Of a DNA stretch of 64,000 bases, positions 16,927 through 25,429 are shown one piece after another. A program made the position numbers and the translations under genes. Where the stretch lies: contig DFXZ01000005.1 in assembly GCA_002381805.1 (NCBI GenBank), forward strand, positions 124,001 to 188,000, in the 5' to 3' direction. Source of the DNA: Bdellovibrio sp. UBA4095 (GTDB lineage: Bacteria > Bdellovibrionota > Bdellovibrionia > Bdellovibrionales > Bdellovibrionaceae). The notes beneath the pieces were generated by a model. It did no database searches. It was given only the letters and a program-made list of their open reading frames with translations, and was not told where the DNA came from. The stretch's first letter is position 1; every line of letters starts with the position of its first letter.

Positions 16927-18308
16927 TGGGAATGTTTGAATCCTTCTTTATTCTGCTCGCCTTTGTTGTCGTGCTCGGTGGACTTATCTTTACCATCGAT
17001 GATCTTTTCATCGATCTGTATGCTTTGTCGAAGCGGTTGAATCCTCTGCGTATCACCAGCGATTTTTTGACAAAGATCAAAGCTCGCCCCGAAAAGAACA
17101 TTGCAATCATAGTAGCTAACTGGAAAGAAGCCGAAGTGATCGGCCCTATGATCCGTGGCAACCTCCGCAACATTGACTACAACAAGTACACCTTCTTTAT
17201 TGGAGTGTATCCTAACGATCTTCCAACCTGGGAAGCCGCTAAAAAATTGGAAGAAACTTATCCGCACAAGGTAGTGGTCGTCGTTAATACCCAACCGGGA
17301 CCGACCTCAAAAGGTCAAATGTTAAATGAAATGGCTCGACATATCTTTCAAGCCGAAGCTTTGCACGGACTGAAGTTTGACTTGATGCTAATGCAAGATT
17401 CTGAAGATGTTTTGCATCGACATTCTCTAAGCCTTATGAACTATTACAGCGAACAAGCGGACTTCGTTCAAATCCCCGTCTTTTCTTTTGATGTGCCAGC
17501 ACGTTCCTTGGTTGGCGGTGTCTACATCGATGAGTTCGCAGAATCACACACCAAAGATCTTTTAGTTCGCGAGGCTCTTGGCGCAGCTATACCTTCAGCC
17601 GGAGTCGGAACTTTGATCTCTCGGAAGCTGGTTCAAACACTGCAAGGAAATCAAAATGGCGACTTCCTAAAGGAAGACACTCTGACCGAGGATTATCACT
17701 TGGGAATGATGACCAAGGAGCTGGGTTTTAAATCCAAGTTCGCTTGCGTGGAGTATGAAAAAGAAAATGGACAAAGAGAATTCATCGCCACCAAGGAGTA
17801 CTTTCCTTCGAATTTCCATGCTTCCATTCGCCAAAAATCACGCTGGACTTTAGGAATAGCCTTTCAAGGCTTCGACAACCTGCAATGGCGAGGAGCCCCC
17901 ATAGATAAGTACTTCATGTGGCGCGATCGCCGAGGTCCATGGAATAGTATGCTATTTGTACTTTCGAGCTTGTTATTGATTCTCTTCGTCGTTGCACGTT
18001 CGTTCTTTACCATTCCCGAGGAACTGACCCATCCGGCTTTTCAGTCCGTCTTAATGCTCAATATGATCAATATGTCAGTCCGTTTGGTTCAAAGAATGCG
18101 AGCCGTAAGCCGCACCAATGCTCGTAGGCACGTTTTCCTTGTCCCCATTAGATGGATGCTGGCGAATGTGATTAACGTGGGTGCGACTTTTAAAGCCTAT
18201 CGCCAATACTCTGAAGGTCGCCGCACCGGTAAGCGACCTGTTTGGATTAAGACAGAACATCGTCTCCCGGAAAATTTTGGTCAAGAAATGGAGTTACGAA
18301 ACACATGA
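16926..18308 (+). CDS. NfrB-like processive family 2 glycosyltransferase
   Basis: A 460-residue inner-membrane synthase. An N-terminal helix (residues about 6-24) is followed by IDDLFIDLYAL and a GT2 catalytic domain. NIAIIVANWKEAEVI and FFIGVYPNDLPTWEA match NfrB of phage N4 reception closely in pattern. Processive-synthase residues are visible: QDSED at 157-161, TED at 254-256, and QKSRW at 303-307. C-terminal helices start near 341. E. coli NfrB is about 745 residues with a C-terminal MshEN-type c-di-GMP-binding region; here the protein ends without it. It is coupled to the barrel gene (1-base overlap) and to the deacetylase-like gene (ATGA overlap). A ManNAc polymer is the likely but untested product. 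Confidence 0.82.
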   Translation: MGMFESFFILLAFVVVLGGLIFTIDDLFIDLYALSKRLNPLRITSDFLTKIKARPEKNIAIIVANWKEAEVIGPMIRGNLRNIDYNKYTFFIGVYPNDLPTWEAAKKLEETYPHKVVVVVNTQPGPTSKGQMLNEMARHIFQAEALHGLKFDLMLMQDSEDVLHRHSLSLMNYYSEQADFVQIPVFSFDVPARSLVGGVYIDEFAESHTKDLLVREALGAAIPSAGVGTLISRKLVQTLQGNQNGDFLKEDTLTEDYHLGMMTKELGFKSKFACVEYEKENGQREFIATKEYFPSNFHASIRQKSRWTLGIAFQGFDNLQWRGAPIDKYFMWRDRRGPWNSMLFVLSSLLLILFVVARSFFTIPEELTHPAFQSVLMLNMINMSVRLVQRMRAVSRTNARRHVFLVPIRWMLANVINVGATFKAYRQYSEGRRTGKRPVWIKTEHRLPENFGQEMELRNT

Positions 18309-20068
18309 GATCTCTTTTATTTTCATTCTTGATGCTTTTCAGCTTTCAAGGTTGGGCGCAAAGCCAAAACTGCATAAATATTTATTTTGATCGCAGCCCT
18401 GATCCGACTTACTGGATGGGAAAAACCTATGCGACGCTGGTGCAAAATCTTCTGGGTCACTTTCCAGAATACCAGCAAAGAGTTAGCCCGATCGAGCTTT
18501 ACAAAAAGGGCGAGCTTCAACAATGTCGCGCAAATATTTATATTGGCAGCTATTTCAATAATATTCTGCCCGCTGACTTTATTGCCGATTATTCAGTTAC
18601 CAAAAGCAATGTCGCATGGATTGGCTATAATATTTGGCAGATCGGTGAACGCTTCGAAAAGGCCTTAGGTTATACTTACAGTCACTTAAGCACTCTACAA
18701 AGCAAATATCTCGACAAGAAAGGTCGCCCCAGCTTCCTTAAAAATATTCACTACAAGGGCGAAGTCTTCTTTAAGTACGGCGAATGGAAGCAAAATGAAT
18801 TTGTCGCGCCTTTTGAGCAGGCCATTTTGGTTCCCAGCAATGAAGTCACACCGGCTCAGGTGCTTGCGACCAGCGAAAATCCCGTTACTGGTGAACGAGC
18901 TCCGTACATATTAAGATCAAAGAACTATTTTTATGTCGCTGACGTCCCTCTCAGCTTTATGCACGAGGCTGATCGTTATTTGGTTTTTGCCGATATTCTG
19001 TTTGATATACTTGATGCTAAACCTAGGCATAATGGTAAATATGCATTTTTACGTATAGAAGATATTCATCCTCTTGTTCCGCTCTCTTGGTTGCACAACA
19101 CTTCTCAAGTTCTAAAAGCTGAAAAAGTTCCATTAAACGTTTCCTTAATTCCTGTTTTTTACGATCCCTTGAAGCAATATACACGAGGTCCCCTCGAAGA
19201 GATCGTCACTGTGGACCGCCATCGTGGCTTTATGAGCTGGGTGAATGAAGTAAAAAACGACAATGCCACATTTATTTGGCACGGAATCACTCACCAGCAC
19301 AAGCGCATGGCGAATCCTCACAGTGGAGTTTCCGGTGATGATTTCGAATTTTTTGATGCCGTCGCCAACAAACCTATTGCTGAAGATTCCGTCGACTTCG
19401 TTCTGAATAAACTTGAAGACGGATTCGACGTTCTAAAGAAAGCCGGAATTCTTCCCAAAATTTGGCTGATGCCTCATTACCAGGCCAGCCCTCTGGATTA
19501 TATTATTTTTGGAGAGACCTTTCCTTGGAACGTCGGCAGAGCTATCTATTATAATCACTCTTCTAAGGGCCTTTCTTCCCAGTCAGCGCGAGCAGAGGCG
19601 AATCTTTGGTATTCAAAAAACGCTCCTAACGGAAACGCGCTTCGCCGAAATCGCTTCGCAAACCTTTCCGTCCAGTACGAGTCGATGATCTGGAGTGGCC
19701 AAATGTTCCCGTATGAAATTTACGGCGATGTTCACGGTCAGCGTTTGATTCCCGAAAACCTGGGAAATTCGCAACCCTTTGTGAATGACCACGTAGTCAG
19801 TCCACGAACGAAAGAAGATATCGTGGCTGATGCCAAACGCAATTTGGTTCTGCGAGACGCTTGGGCTTCTTTTTTCTATCATCCCTTTCTTTTCGTTTCA
19901 TACGAACAAGGTGGCCGCGGTGCCTATCCCGGCGATCCTTCGGAGCTAACCTTTATCATTCGCGAGCTCAAGAAGCTGGGATACCAGTTTATCGATATCA
20001 ATAAGTTTATTGAAAAAAATACGAATTTAAAAAGATCTGAACCCGTTTATAAGGAAGAGAAGCTATGA
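18305..20068 (+). CDS. exported DUF2334 polysaccharide deacetylase-like protein
   Basis: A 587-residue protein with signal peptide MRSLLFSFLMLFSFQGWAQS. The C-terminal half is a DUF2334 domain, a branch of the NodB/polysaccharide deacetylase fold: YAFLRIEDIHP at about 247-256 (acidic metal/base motif) and FIWHGITHQHKR at about 323-334 (His metal ligands). Residues about 20-240 form an N-terminal domain without a recognised family. It probably removes acetyl groups from the polymer made by the upstream synthase as it crosses the periplasm, by analogy with PgaB and similar enzymes. The start overlaps the synthase stop in ATGA, and its own stop overlaps the next start the same way. Confidence 0.78.
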   Translation: MRSLLFSFLMLFSFQGWAQSQNCINIYFDRSPDPTYWMGKTYATLVQNLLGHFPEYQQRVSPIELYKKGELQQCRANIYIGSYFNNILPADFIADYSVTKSNVAWIGYNIWQIGERFEKALGYTYSHLSTLQSKYLDKKGRPSFLKNIHYKGEVFFKYGEWKQNEFVAPFEQAILVPSNEVTPAQVLATSENPVTGERAPYILRSKNYFYVADVPLSFMHEADRYLVFADILFDILDAKPRHNGKYAFLRIEDIHPLVPLSWLHNTSQVLKAEKVPLNVSLIPVFYDPLKQYTRGPLEEIVTVDRHRGFMSWVNEVKNDNATFIWHGITHQHKRMANPHSGVSGDDFEFFDAVANKPIAEDSVDFVLNKLEDGFDVLKKAGILPKIWLMPHYQASPLDYIIFGETFPWNVGRAIYYNHSSKGLSSQSARAEANLWYSKNAPNGNALRRNRFANLSVQYESMIWSGQMFPYEIYGDVHGQRLIPENLGNSQPFVNDHVVSPRTKEDIVADAKRNLVLRDAWASFFYHPFLFVSYEQGGRGAYPGDPSELTFIIRELKKLGYQFIDINKFIEKNTNLKRSEPVYKEEKL

Positions 20069-21780
20069 AAATTTTTAAACGTCTCATTACATTGGCGCTG
20101 CTATGGCCGGCATTGTCGTTGGCTGCGCTGAATCTTGCAGAGCCTGATGCTTTATTAAAGAAAGCTGCTCAAAGTCGGTCGTCACTCTTGGATGTTATTC
20201 TGGCCGTCGAGTTTAATATTCCGGAAATGCGCGATCCTGCTACGTTCGACAAGTACTTCGCCATGATGGACGAACTTCAGGGCCTGGCTACAAAAAGTGG
20301 ACTTGAGGAGTACTATCCTGACATCGTTAAAAAACTCGGTCTTAATATGACGGCGAATGGAATGAGATGGCTGGATGTCACTCAAGCTCCTACAGAAAAG
20401 GTCTCCTACTATGTTAAATGGATGGATGCCGACACACTGGCTCGCTTTCTGGGACTGATCGAGTATCAAACCAGCATCGTAAAAGATCCGGTTCGTCTGA
20501 AGAGAATGTCAGAAAATATCGAAGCCATTCTGCCTGCTGTCGATCAGAAGGCGGCAAGCCTTCCCTATGTTCAGTTGGGTTTCCGACGTCTAACCTCAGA
20601 CGCGGCCGTTGCTTTGTTGAAAACAGAAACAATGAATCCACAGGAAGTCGACTTCTGGATTAAAAAAATTAAAATTGCTTCTTCATTTTCGGAGTATCTG
20701 GATCATCTGAATCAAGGAATTTATTCTCTAGAGCGCAGCAATCGTTCTTTCGGTCATATCTATATCACTCGACTAAGTCTGTTGATGACTCAATCAGCAA
20801 AAATGTCTGAGGTCGCGCCAAACTGGCTATTGAATGGCATCGGTGATTCCTTAAGCGAAGTGCTTCTTAGAATGGTTCGATTAGAAGAGCGTTTTGCAAA
20901 AGATGAATTCTCTGCGGCCCTTGGTCAATTAAAGCCACGACATCTTCAAGGTATAGCTCAGCAATGGATGGCGCAAGATAAGCTGCCACAGCAAGACTAT
21001 GTTGAGCATTACTTAGGCCTGGCTCGCACTTTGATCACCCATCTTGAGGCCGCAAATTTGCGCAAGGAAGCCAATGAACTTCAGCGTTATCTTGCAAAAG
21101 CGGCGGCGCCTGTTATGGCTCAAAAGCTGGCTATCGAGGGTCATTACAAACTCAAAAATGCGCAAGGAGATGTTTGGTATTTCACGATCGCAGTGTCTCG
21201 CGAAAACACGCTTGTTGCCGCCTTGTCCGATGATAAAAGCCTGATCTACAAAACCTTTTTTAATGTTGCTTACAACCTCAAAAAAGACGGCTTCGTTGCC
21301 TCTGAGCGTGAACCTGACGTCGATGGCGACCAAAACCCGCCTGTCGAATTTAAGATTGATGGCGAGAAAATCTCCTTAGTCGACCCGTTTGTGCGTAGCG
21401 GTCTTAAGACCCTTCAAGGAGTCAAGGTTCAGGCCTTCACCAACCCATGGGATTTTGCAAATCCCGATGCCCCATCCGCAAACGGAACCTATGAGGGCAC
21501 TTTGTTCTTGCCGTCGGGTTCAAAGATGGAAGCGCGTTTGATTGTCACAAGCTTCAACGGTTACAGCTTGGGCCGCATAGACTCAGGAAATATTTCTATT
21601 GAACTGAATCTTGGCACTGAAGGAAATGATGGCGTCATCATATTGACGTCGGCACGTAAAGTTGGCGCTTCTTGGTTCCAGTTGCGCGGCAACGTGGTTG
21701 AAGGTGGCTTGAATGTTTATGTCGTCGTTGGTGGCAAGGGACAAGGCGTCGCCTGCTCTTTCCTAAAACGTGTTGAATAG
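20065..21780 (+). CDS. exported protein of unknown function in the exopolysaccharide operon
   Basis: A 571-residue protein with signal peptide MKIFKRLITLALLWPALSLAA. Residues about 20-340 are helical and repeat-like. About 350-571 is beta-rich (GHYKLKNAQGDVWYFTIAVS, GTYEGTLFLPSGSKMEARLIV). I recognise no family or catalytic motif. It is coupled to the deacetylase-like gene (ATGA overlap at 20065-20068) and is 15 nt before the glycoside hydrolase gene, so it almost certainly serves the same glycan. A helical N-terminal scaffold plus beta C-terminal domain would suit a periplasmic chaperone or binding component, but this is inference. Confidence 0.7.
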   Translation: MKIFKRLITLALLWPALSLAALNLAEPDALLKKAAQSRSSLLDVILAVEFNIPEMRDPATFDKYFAMMDELQGLATKSGLEEYYPDIVKKLGLNMTANGMRWLDVTQAPTEKVSYYVKWMDADTLARFLGLIEYQTSIVKDPVRLKRMSENIEAILPAVDQKAASLPYVQLGFRRLTSDAAVALLKTETMNPQEVDFWIKKIKIASSFSEYLDHLNQGIYSLERSNRSFGHIYITRLSLLMTQSAKMSEVAPNWLLNGIGDSLSEVLLRMVRLEERFAKDEFSAALGQLKPRHLQGIAQQWMAQDKLPQQDYVEHYLGLARTLITHLEAANLRKEANELQRYLAKAAAPVMAQKLAIEGHYKLKNAQGDVWYFTIAVSRENTLVAALSDDKSLIYKTFFNVAYNLKKDGFVASEREPDVDGDQNPPVEFKIDGEKISLVDPFVRSGLKTLQGVKVQAFTNPWDFANPDAPSANGTYEGTLFLPSGSKMEARLIVTSFNGYSLGRIDSGNISIELNLGTEGNDGVIILTSARKVGASWFQLRGNVVEGGLNVYVVVGGKGQGVACSFLKRVE

Positions 21781-21795
21781 TTTGGGAGATAATTT

Positions 21796-23064
21796 ATGAA
21801 GTTCTTTTTAACGTTCCTACTAAGTTTGGGCCTTTACGTACAAAGCGCCAGCGCAAAAAACGTGGCCGGCTTCAACCTGACTGAAACCGAAGGTTTCCTT
21901 TATGATGCGGCTGTTGGCGCGGCTCCCAAAACCTTAGCTCAACAAGCTGTCGATGAAGCCAAGCGACTAGGATCTAATCACATTATATTGAATGTGCGCG
22001 CAACCATGACGGGACCATTCTCTACGGAAATCATTCCCGTGACTCCTCCGGCGGAAAGATCCAAAGAAGCAGTCCGCATGGCTCGATTGATTAAATACAT
22101 TCAAGGCCAAGGCATGACTGCAGGGATTCGACCTATTTTTTTCGTCGTGGGACCTCGCGGAGAATTTCCTTACTATGAAAAACAGCCCGATGGTTCTTTA
22201 AAAACCTGGTGGCACGGAAATATCCAACCGCGCGATCCAAACCGTTGGTTTGAATCCTTCCGTGTGTTTATGGATATGTACATCACCGTCGCAAGAATGG
22301 CTAAAGCTGACGAGTTCACTATCGGTGCCGAACTTTACTCAATGACTGTAGGCTTAGAAGATCAGTGGGCCGAACATCCGCATGGATTTCCAGGTCGCTG
22401 GCTGGAACTCTTACGTTACACTCGTGCCAAGCTGCCAAATGCTCGCTTGATGTATGATATTAACTTTACCGATGACTCGGTCAACGCCGGTGGATTAACT
22501 GCTTCAGGTGGTGAGTTTGAACGCTGGAGATATCGCCTGGTAGAGCTTGCAAACCCCAGCAACCCAGCCGAAAACAAAATCTGGCAAGACTTGGCCAGCT
22601 TTTGGAAAGAGCTCGATGCTATCGGTCTTGATATTTACCGCTCTTTGGCCTCGCAAGACCAACAGCTACCGGCAGACTACCGAGAACTTGTCAGTGTCCT
22701 AAAAAACCGCGCAGATTCGTATGCGACCCAGTTGGATACAGGCCTTATGGAGATCGAGTTCACACTAGATCATCCACAAAAAGCTATCATCAAAGAAATC
22801 GGATTTAGATCGGTTGATAAAGGATTTATCGATCCGTTTGCTTATGCCGGTTCAGGCACTGTTAATATCAAGCACCAAGCCGCCGCTTTCGCTGCAGTCT
22901 TCGAATCATTCTGGCAGCCACGCTGGCCTTGGTTCGGTGGTATCAACTTTTGGGATATCGCTGTTGATCCTTCTAAGAAAGGTCCTCAAGACAATGGATT
23001 CTCTCCCGTTGGAAAGCCAGAAACTGAAAAGGTTGTTAAAGAATATTTTGGAAGCAGCAACTAG
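21796..23064 (+). CDS. exported TIM-barrel glycoside hydrolase, GH113-like
   Basis: A 422-residue protein with signal peptide ending near AQ/ASA (MKFFLTFLLSLGLYVQSASA). The mature part reads as a clan GH-A TIM barrel: GSNHIILNVRATM, GMTAGIRPIFFV, the acid/base motif FTIGAELYSM (Glu179), LDAIGLDIY, and the nucleophile motif IIKEIGFRS (Glu334), then WFGGINFWD. This set matches GH113, known for beta-mannan hydrolysis. Substrate here is unknown. As the last gene of a synthase operon (15 nt gap, GGGAG ribosome site), it may cleave or release the nascent polymer, as hydrolases do in other exopolysaccharide loci. A terminator follows. Confidence 0.8.
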   Translation: MKFFLTFLLSLGLYVQSASAKNVAGFNLTETEGFLYDAAVGAAPKTLAQQAVDEAKRLGSNHIILNVRATMTGPFSTEIIPVTPPAERSKEAVRMARLIKYIQGQGMTAGIRPIFFVVGPRGEFPYYEKQPDGSLKTWWHGNIQPRDPNRWFESFRVFMDMYITVARMAKADEFTIGAELYSMTVGLEDQWAEHPHGFPGRWLELLRYTRAKLPNARLMYDINFTDDSVNAGGLTASGGEFERWRYRLVELANPSNPAENKIWQDLASFWKELDAIGLDIYRSLASQDQQLPADYRELVSVLKNRADSYATQLDTGLMEIEFTLDHPQKAIIKEIGFRSVDKGFIDPFAYAGSGTVNIKHQAAAFAAVFESFWQPRWPWFGGINFWDIAVDPSKKGPQDNGFSPVGKPETEKVVKEYFGSSN

Positions 23065-23092
23065 CTCTTAGCACATCATCTTTCGCCAATCG

Positions 23093-23125
23093 AACCCAGG
23101 TATTTATCGAATACCTGGGTTTTTT
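23093..23125 (+). terminator. rho-independent terminator of the exopolysaccharide operon
   Basis: A perfect 12-bp stem: AACCCAGGTATT (23093-23104) and AATACCTGGGTT (23110-23121), loop TATCG, then T4. It lies 28 nt after the GH113-like gene and just before the convergent barrel gene. Confidence 0.93.
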
Positions 23126-23129
23126 ATAT

Positions 23130-23876
23130 CTAGAACTCCCCACGCAATCCTAAGACTGCATAGTGAATCCACGCGAAGTTGAATACCTCATCATTATCAG
23201 CCCCGCCCTCAAGAGTTCGATAACCTCCGAAGGCGCTTAGATTATTCCACTCCAATGATCTTTCTAGGAAAAAAGCCAAATCAAAAGCTCGCCCTTGCGG
23301 AGCCGCCAGTCCATCAAAATCGAATCGGAACAGCCAATTTTCTGACAGAGCTCGGTTTGCCTGAAAATGCAAGAGGGGTACAAAGCCGACATTCGATTTA
23401 CTCTCTCTCAGCGCGCCTTGAGTCAGGCGAACTTCTGCATCACGAATTTTCCCAGTAAAACCCCAGGCCATATTCCACTCGCCTTTTGGTTCAAGATGAT
23501 AGGCGTAGGTTATACGATACGAGTTGAACTTATAGAGGGCTTTTGTGTCTGTATTTGCCGCAAACGTCGACCCTCGGAAAATAACGGCTTGATCAAACTT
23601 CCCGTCTATTTCGACTTCGAGCGGCGCATAGAGAGCGCGGATTTCATGCCGTTCATTAAAAGTATGGCCCACATAAAGGCGAACACCCGGAAAGGGTCCC
23701 TTGTCAAAATCACTCAACGAAAACTCAGTTCCACCTTTTCCGGGGACACGCTGATCGTTACGAGTTTGCCAAATCGCGGATCCTTCCAGAGACACCACAG
23801 TTTTTGCTGGGCTATCGATAGGAAAAGACATGGCCAAGAGTAAAATTGCTGGTGTGATGATTTTAAGTATATTCAT
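23130..23876 (-). CDS. outer membrane barrel-like protein
   Basis: The start is placed at ATG 23876, which opens a signal peptide (MNILKIITPAILLLAMSFPIDSPAK). The frame extends 36 codons upstream, but that part is not protein-like (two adjacent Cys, no signal). The mature protein of about 225 residues has strand-like alternation and turns (FPGVRLYVGHTF, SYRITYAYHLEPKGEWNMAWGF, WLFRFDFDGLAA) and ends WIHYAVLGLRGEF with a C-terminal Phe, as barrels do. No family recognised. It is convergent with the exopolysaccharide operon, so not part of it. Confidence 0.65.
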   Translation of the reverse strand: MNILKIITPAILLLAMSFPIDSPAKTVVSLEGSAIWQTRNDQRVPGKGGTEFSLSDFDKGPFPGVRLYVGHTFNERHEIRALYAPLEVEIDGKFDQAVIFRGSTFAANTDTKALYKFNSYRITYAYHLEPKGEWNMAWGFTGKIRDAEVRLTQGALRESKSNVGFVPLLHFQANRALSENWLFRFDFDGLAAPQGRAFDLAFFLERSLEWNNLSAFGGYRTLEGGADNDEVFNFAWIHYAVLGLRGEF

Positions 23877-24001
23877 ATTGTCGAGTATAAATGTTCTGCC
23901 ATATATGTCGAAGGTTTTTCGGAAAGTTGCGCTTTCACAACAAGACGACGCCCCTGTTCTGTTATACCTAAATTTAAATGTCACGATCCTTTAATAGGGG
24001 C

Positions 24002-24442
24002 TCACGGGCGAGAATCTTTTTGTAAGGTGTCTCTCTTTTTTAAGAAAAAGAGAATGGCCAAGGGAGCTACGGCGAACCACTGCACGATCTGCAGGATCCA
24101 ATAAATGCTCATCGCCGTGGTGACTTCTTCACTAAAAAGAGAATTCCCATTTAACGAAGAAACTGCAGAAGACAGCGTATAAGCGGAAAGTAAAAGGAAA
24201 AAAGTCCAAGCCGCGATCTGCTGGGCCCGCGGGATCAAGTTGATGACACCCCAAAAAACAACCACGGTCATAAGCGCACTATTGAAAAGGTTCAGCAGGT
24301 CCCGTAGTGCCGACTCGGGTTCTGAAATTTGAGATGAAATGTATCCGCCCGTTACTCCAGTTACGACGACGAGGATAGCTGTAACCGGAATAAAAAATAA
24401 CCACTGCTTCCGCAGCGGAAGTTGCCGCCATATTTTGAGCAT
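24002..24442 (-). CDS. small polytopic membrane protein
   Basis: A 146-residue protein with four predicted helices (about 15-37, 52-70, 75-92 and 112-135), short loops and a charged tail (KKRDTLQKDSRP). AAGGAG precedes ATG 24442 at good distance, so translation is likely. No recognised family. It is separated from the upstream barrel gene by about 125 nt on the same strand and lies at the edge of an AT-rich accessory stretch. Confidence 0.6.
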   Translation of the reverse strand: MLKIWRQLPLRKQWLFFIPVTAILVVVTGVTGGYISSQISEPESALRDLLNLFNSALMTVVVFWGVINLIPRAQQIAAWTFFLLLSAYTLSSAVSSLNGNSLFSEEVTTAMSIYWILQIVQWFAVAPLAILFFLKKRDTLQKDSRP

Positions 24443-24678
24443 CTTGCTCTCCTTATTTTTAATCTTCTAATTATATGGCCGGGTTTGCAGGAAAAGTCGA
24501 TGAATCCCTACTAACCCTCCCTCTGGAGAATGCAATTAGATGATTTTACCTATAGATAACAGATAAATCAGCCAATTCACCAAGCACTCGAAAAGTCAGT
24601 TCAAAGATATCTAAGCGAAGTGTGTTTTCCTTTGCGGAAGGAAAAGCAAAGGCGTTTCTTTGATGCCTATAGACATTT
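24443..24678. other. intergenic stretch, no intact gene
   Basis: It holds the promoter region of the membrane protein on the minus strand. On the plus strand there are short frames interrupted by stops leading into the patatin-like remnant. I see no RNA gene or strong hairpin. Confidence 0.5.
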
Positions 24679-25002
24679 TTGGCTCCGCTTAGGTTGGTTG
24701 ATATCGCCACTGAGCAAATAAGGTCATTAAGAACCAGGATTCTAATGCAGTACCTCAATCTAAACCCAGAGAAGGGTGTACTTTTGGCTATGGGCTATAC
24801 CTCGGAGAGTATTGGAAAACATCACAAAGTTGCACTGTCTTTAATAGATCATCTAAACGAGCAAGACGTAAATGCCGTAGCTAATTTCCCGACGACCTTA
24901 GGACCATTGACTGATGATGAGTTTATTCGAATGGAGCGGCACGGTTATGAAGTAGCAATATCAACAATGACTTGCTATCAGTCAAAGCTAAACCCTTCTT
25001 GA
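24679..25002 (+). pseudogene. C-terminal remnant of a patatin-like phospholipase
   Basis: The 107 codons from TTG 24679 encode TEQIRSLRTRILMQYLNLNPEKGVLLAMGYTSESI and VANFPTTLGPLTDDEFIRMERHGYEVA. These resemble the C-terminal end of patatin-like phospholipases, with the QIR segment and the fPTtL-x-x-L-x-x-x-E-x-x-R-L-x-x-HGY ending. The catalytic GxSxG and DGG/DGA parts are absent, and stops lie in all upstream frames within about 60 nt, so this is most likely a decayed 3' fragment. The recognition rests on a short tail motif, so it is tentative. It lies in an AT-rich accessory region. Confidence 0.5.
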
Positions 25003-25429
25003 AAAGTCATTGAATAGCGTTGGTATCTTTATTTCGGTAGGCCGGTTGCAAACCTAGATGGACGAACGGCGCCCACTCTAGGAATAAAGATCTTAAGACA
25101 TCTTCCAGAATAACAACAGTTCCGGATTCGACTGAGATTTTTCTGAAGATTTAGTATTATCGCGGCATGAGTGATAGGAAAGTGCCCCTGCATTCAGTTA
25201 GGGACAGCATCAAAATGAACCAGATGTTTGTAGAGTAGGTGCGAGAATTCGGCATCCTATTTAAGTTGTCAGACCTTTGACGGAAATATTGAGAAATATT
25301 AACAGAGGATAAATCAGTAAATTGAATGACTTAGCTCCTCCTGGGCAAAGGGGGGCTCTCGTTTTTGGACAGTTAGAATATTTGAGAAAGAATATTCAGT
25401 AGATTTCGACAGATCCCGATATAAACATA
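25003..25429. other. intergenic stretch with decayed frames
   Basis: AT-rich. A frame from ATG 25167 to TGA 25280 is broken by an in-frame TAG after 23 codons (MSDRKVPLHSVRDSIKMNQ, then stop) and may be another gene remnant. A weak terminator candidate lies at 25333-25366. Nothing else is supported. Confidence 0.4.
25333..25366 (+). terminator. weak terminator candidate upstream of an orphan gene
   Basis: AGCTCCTC (25333-25340) can pair with GGGGGGCT (25350-25357) using G-U pairs, followed by CTCG and T5. Probably left over from a decayed upstream gene. Confidence 0.35.
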
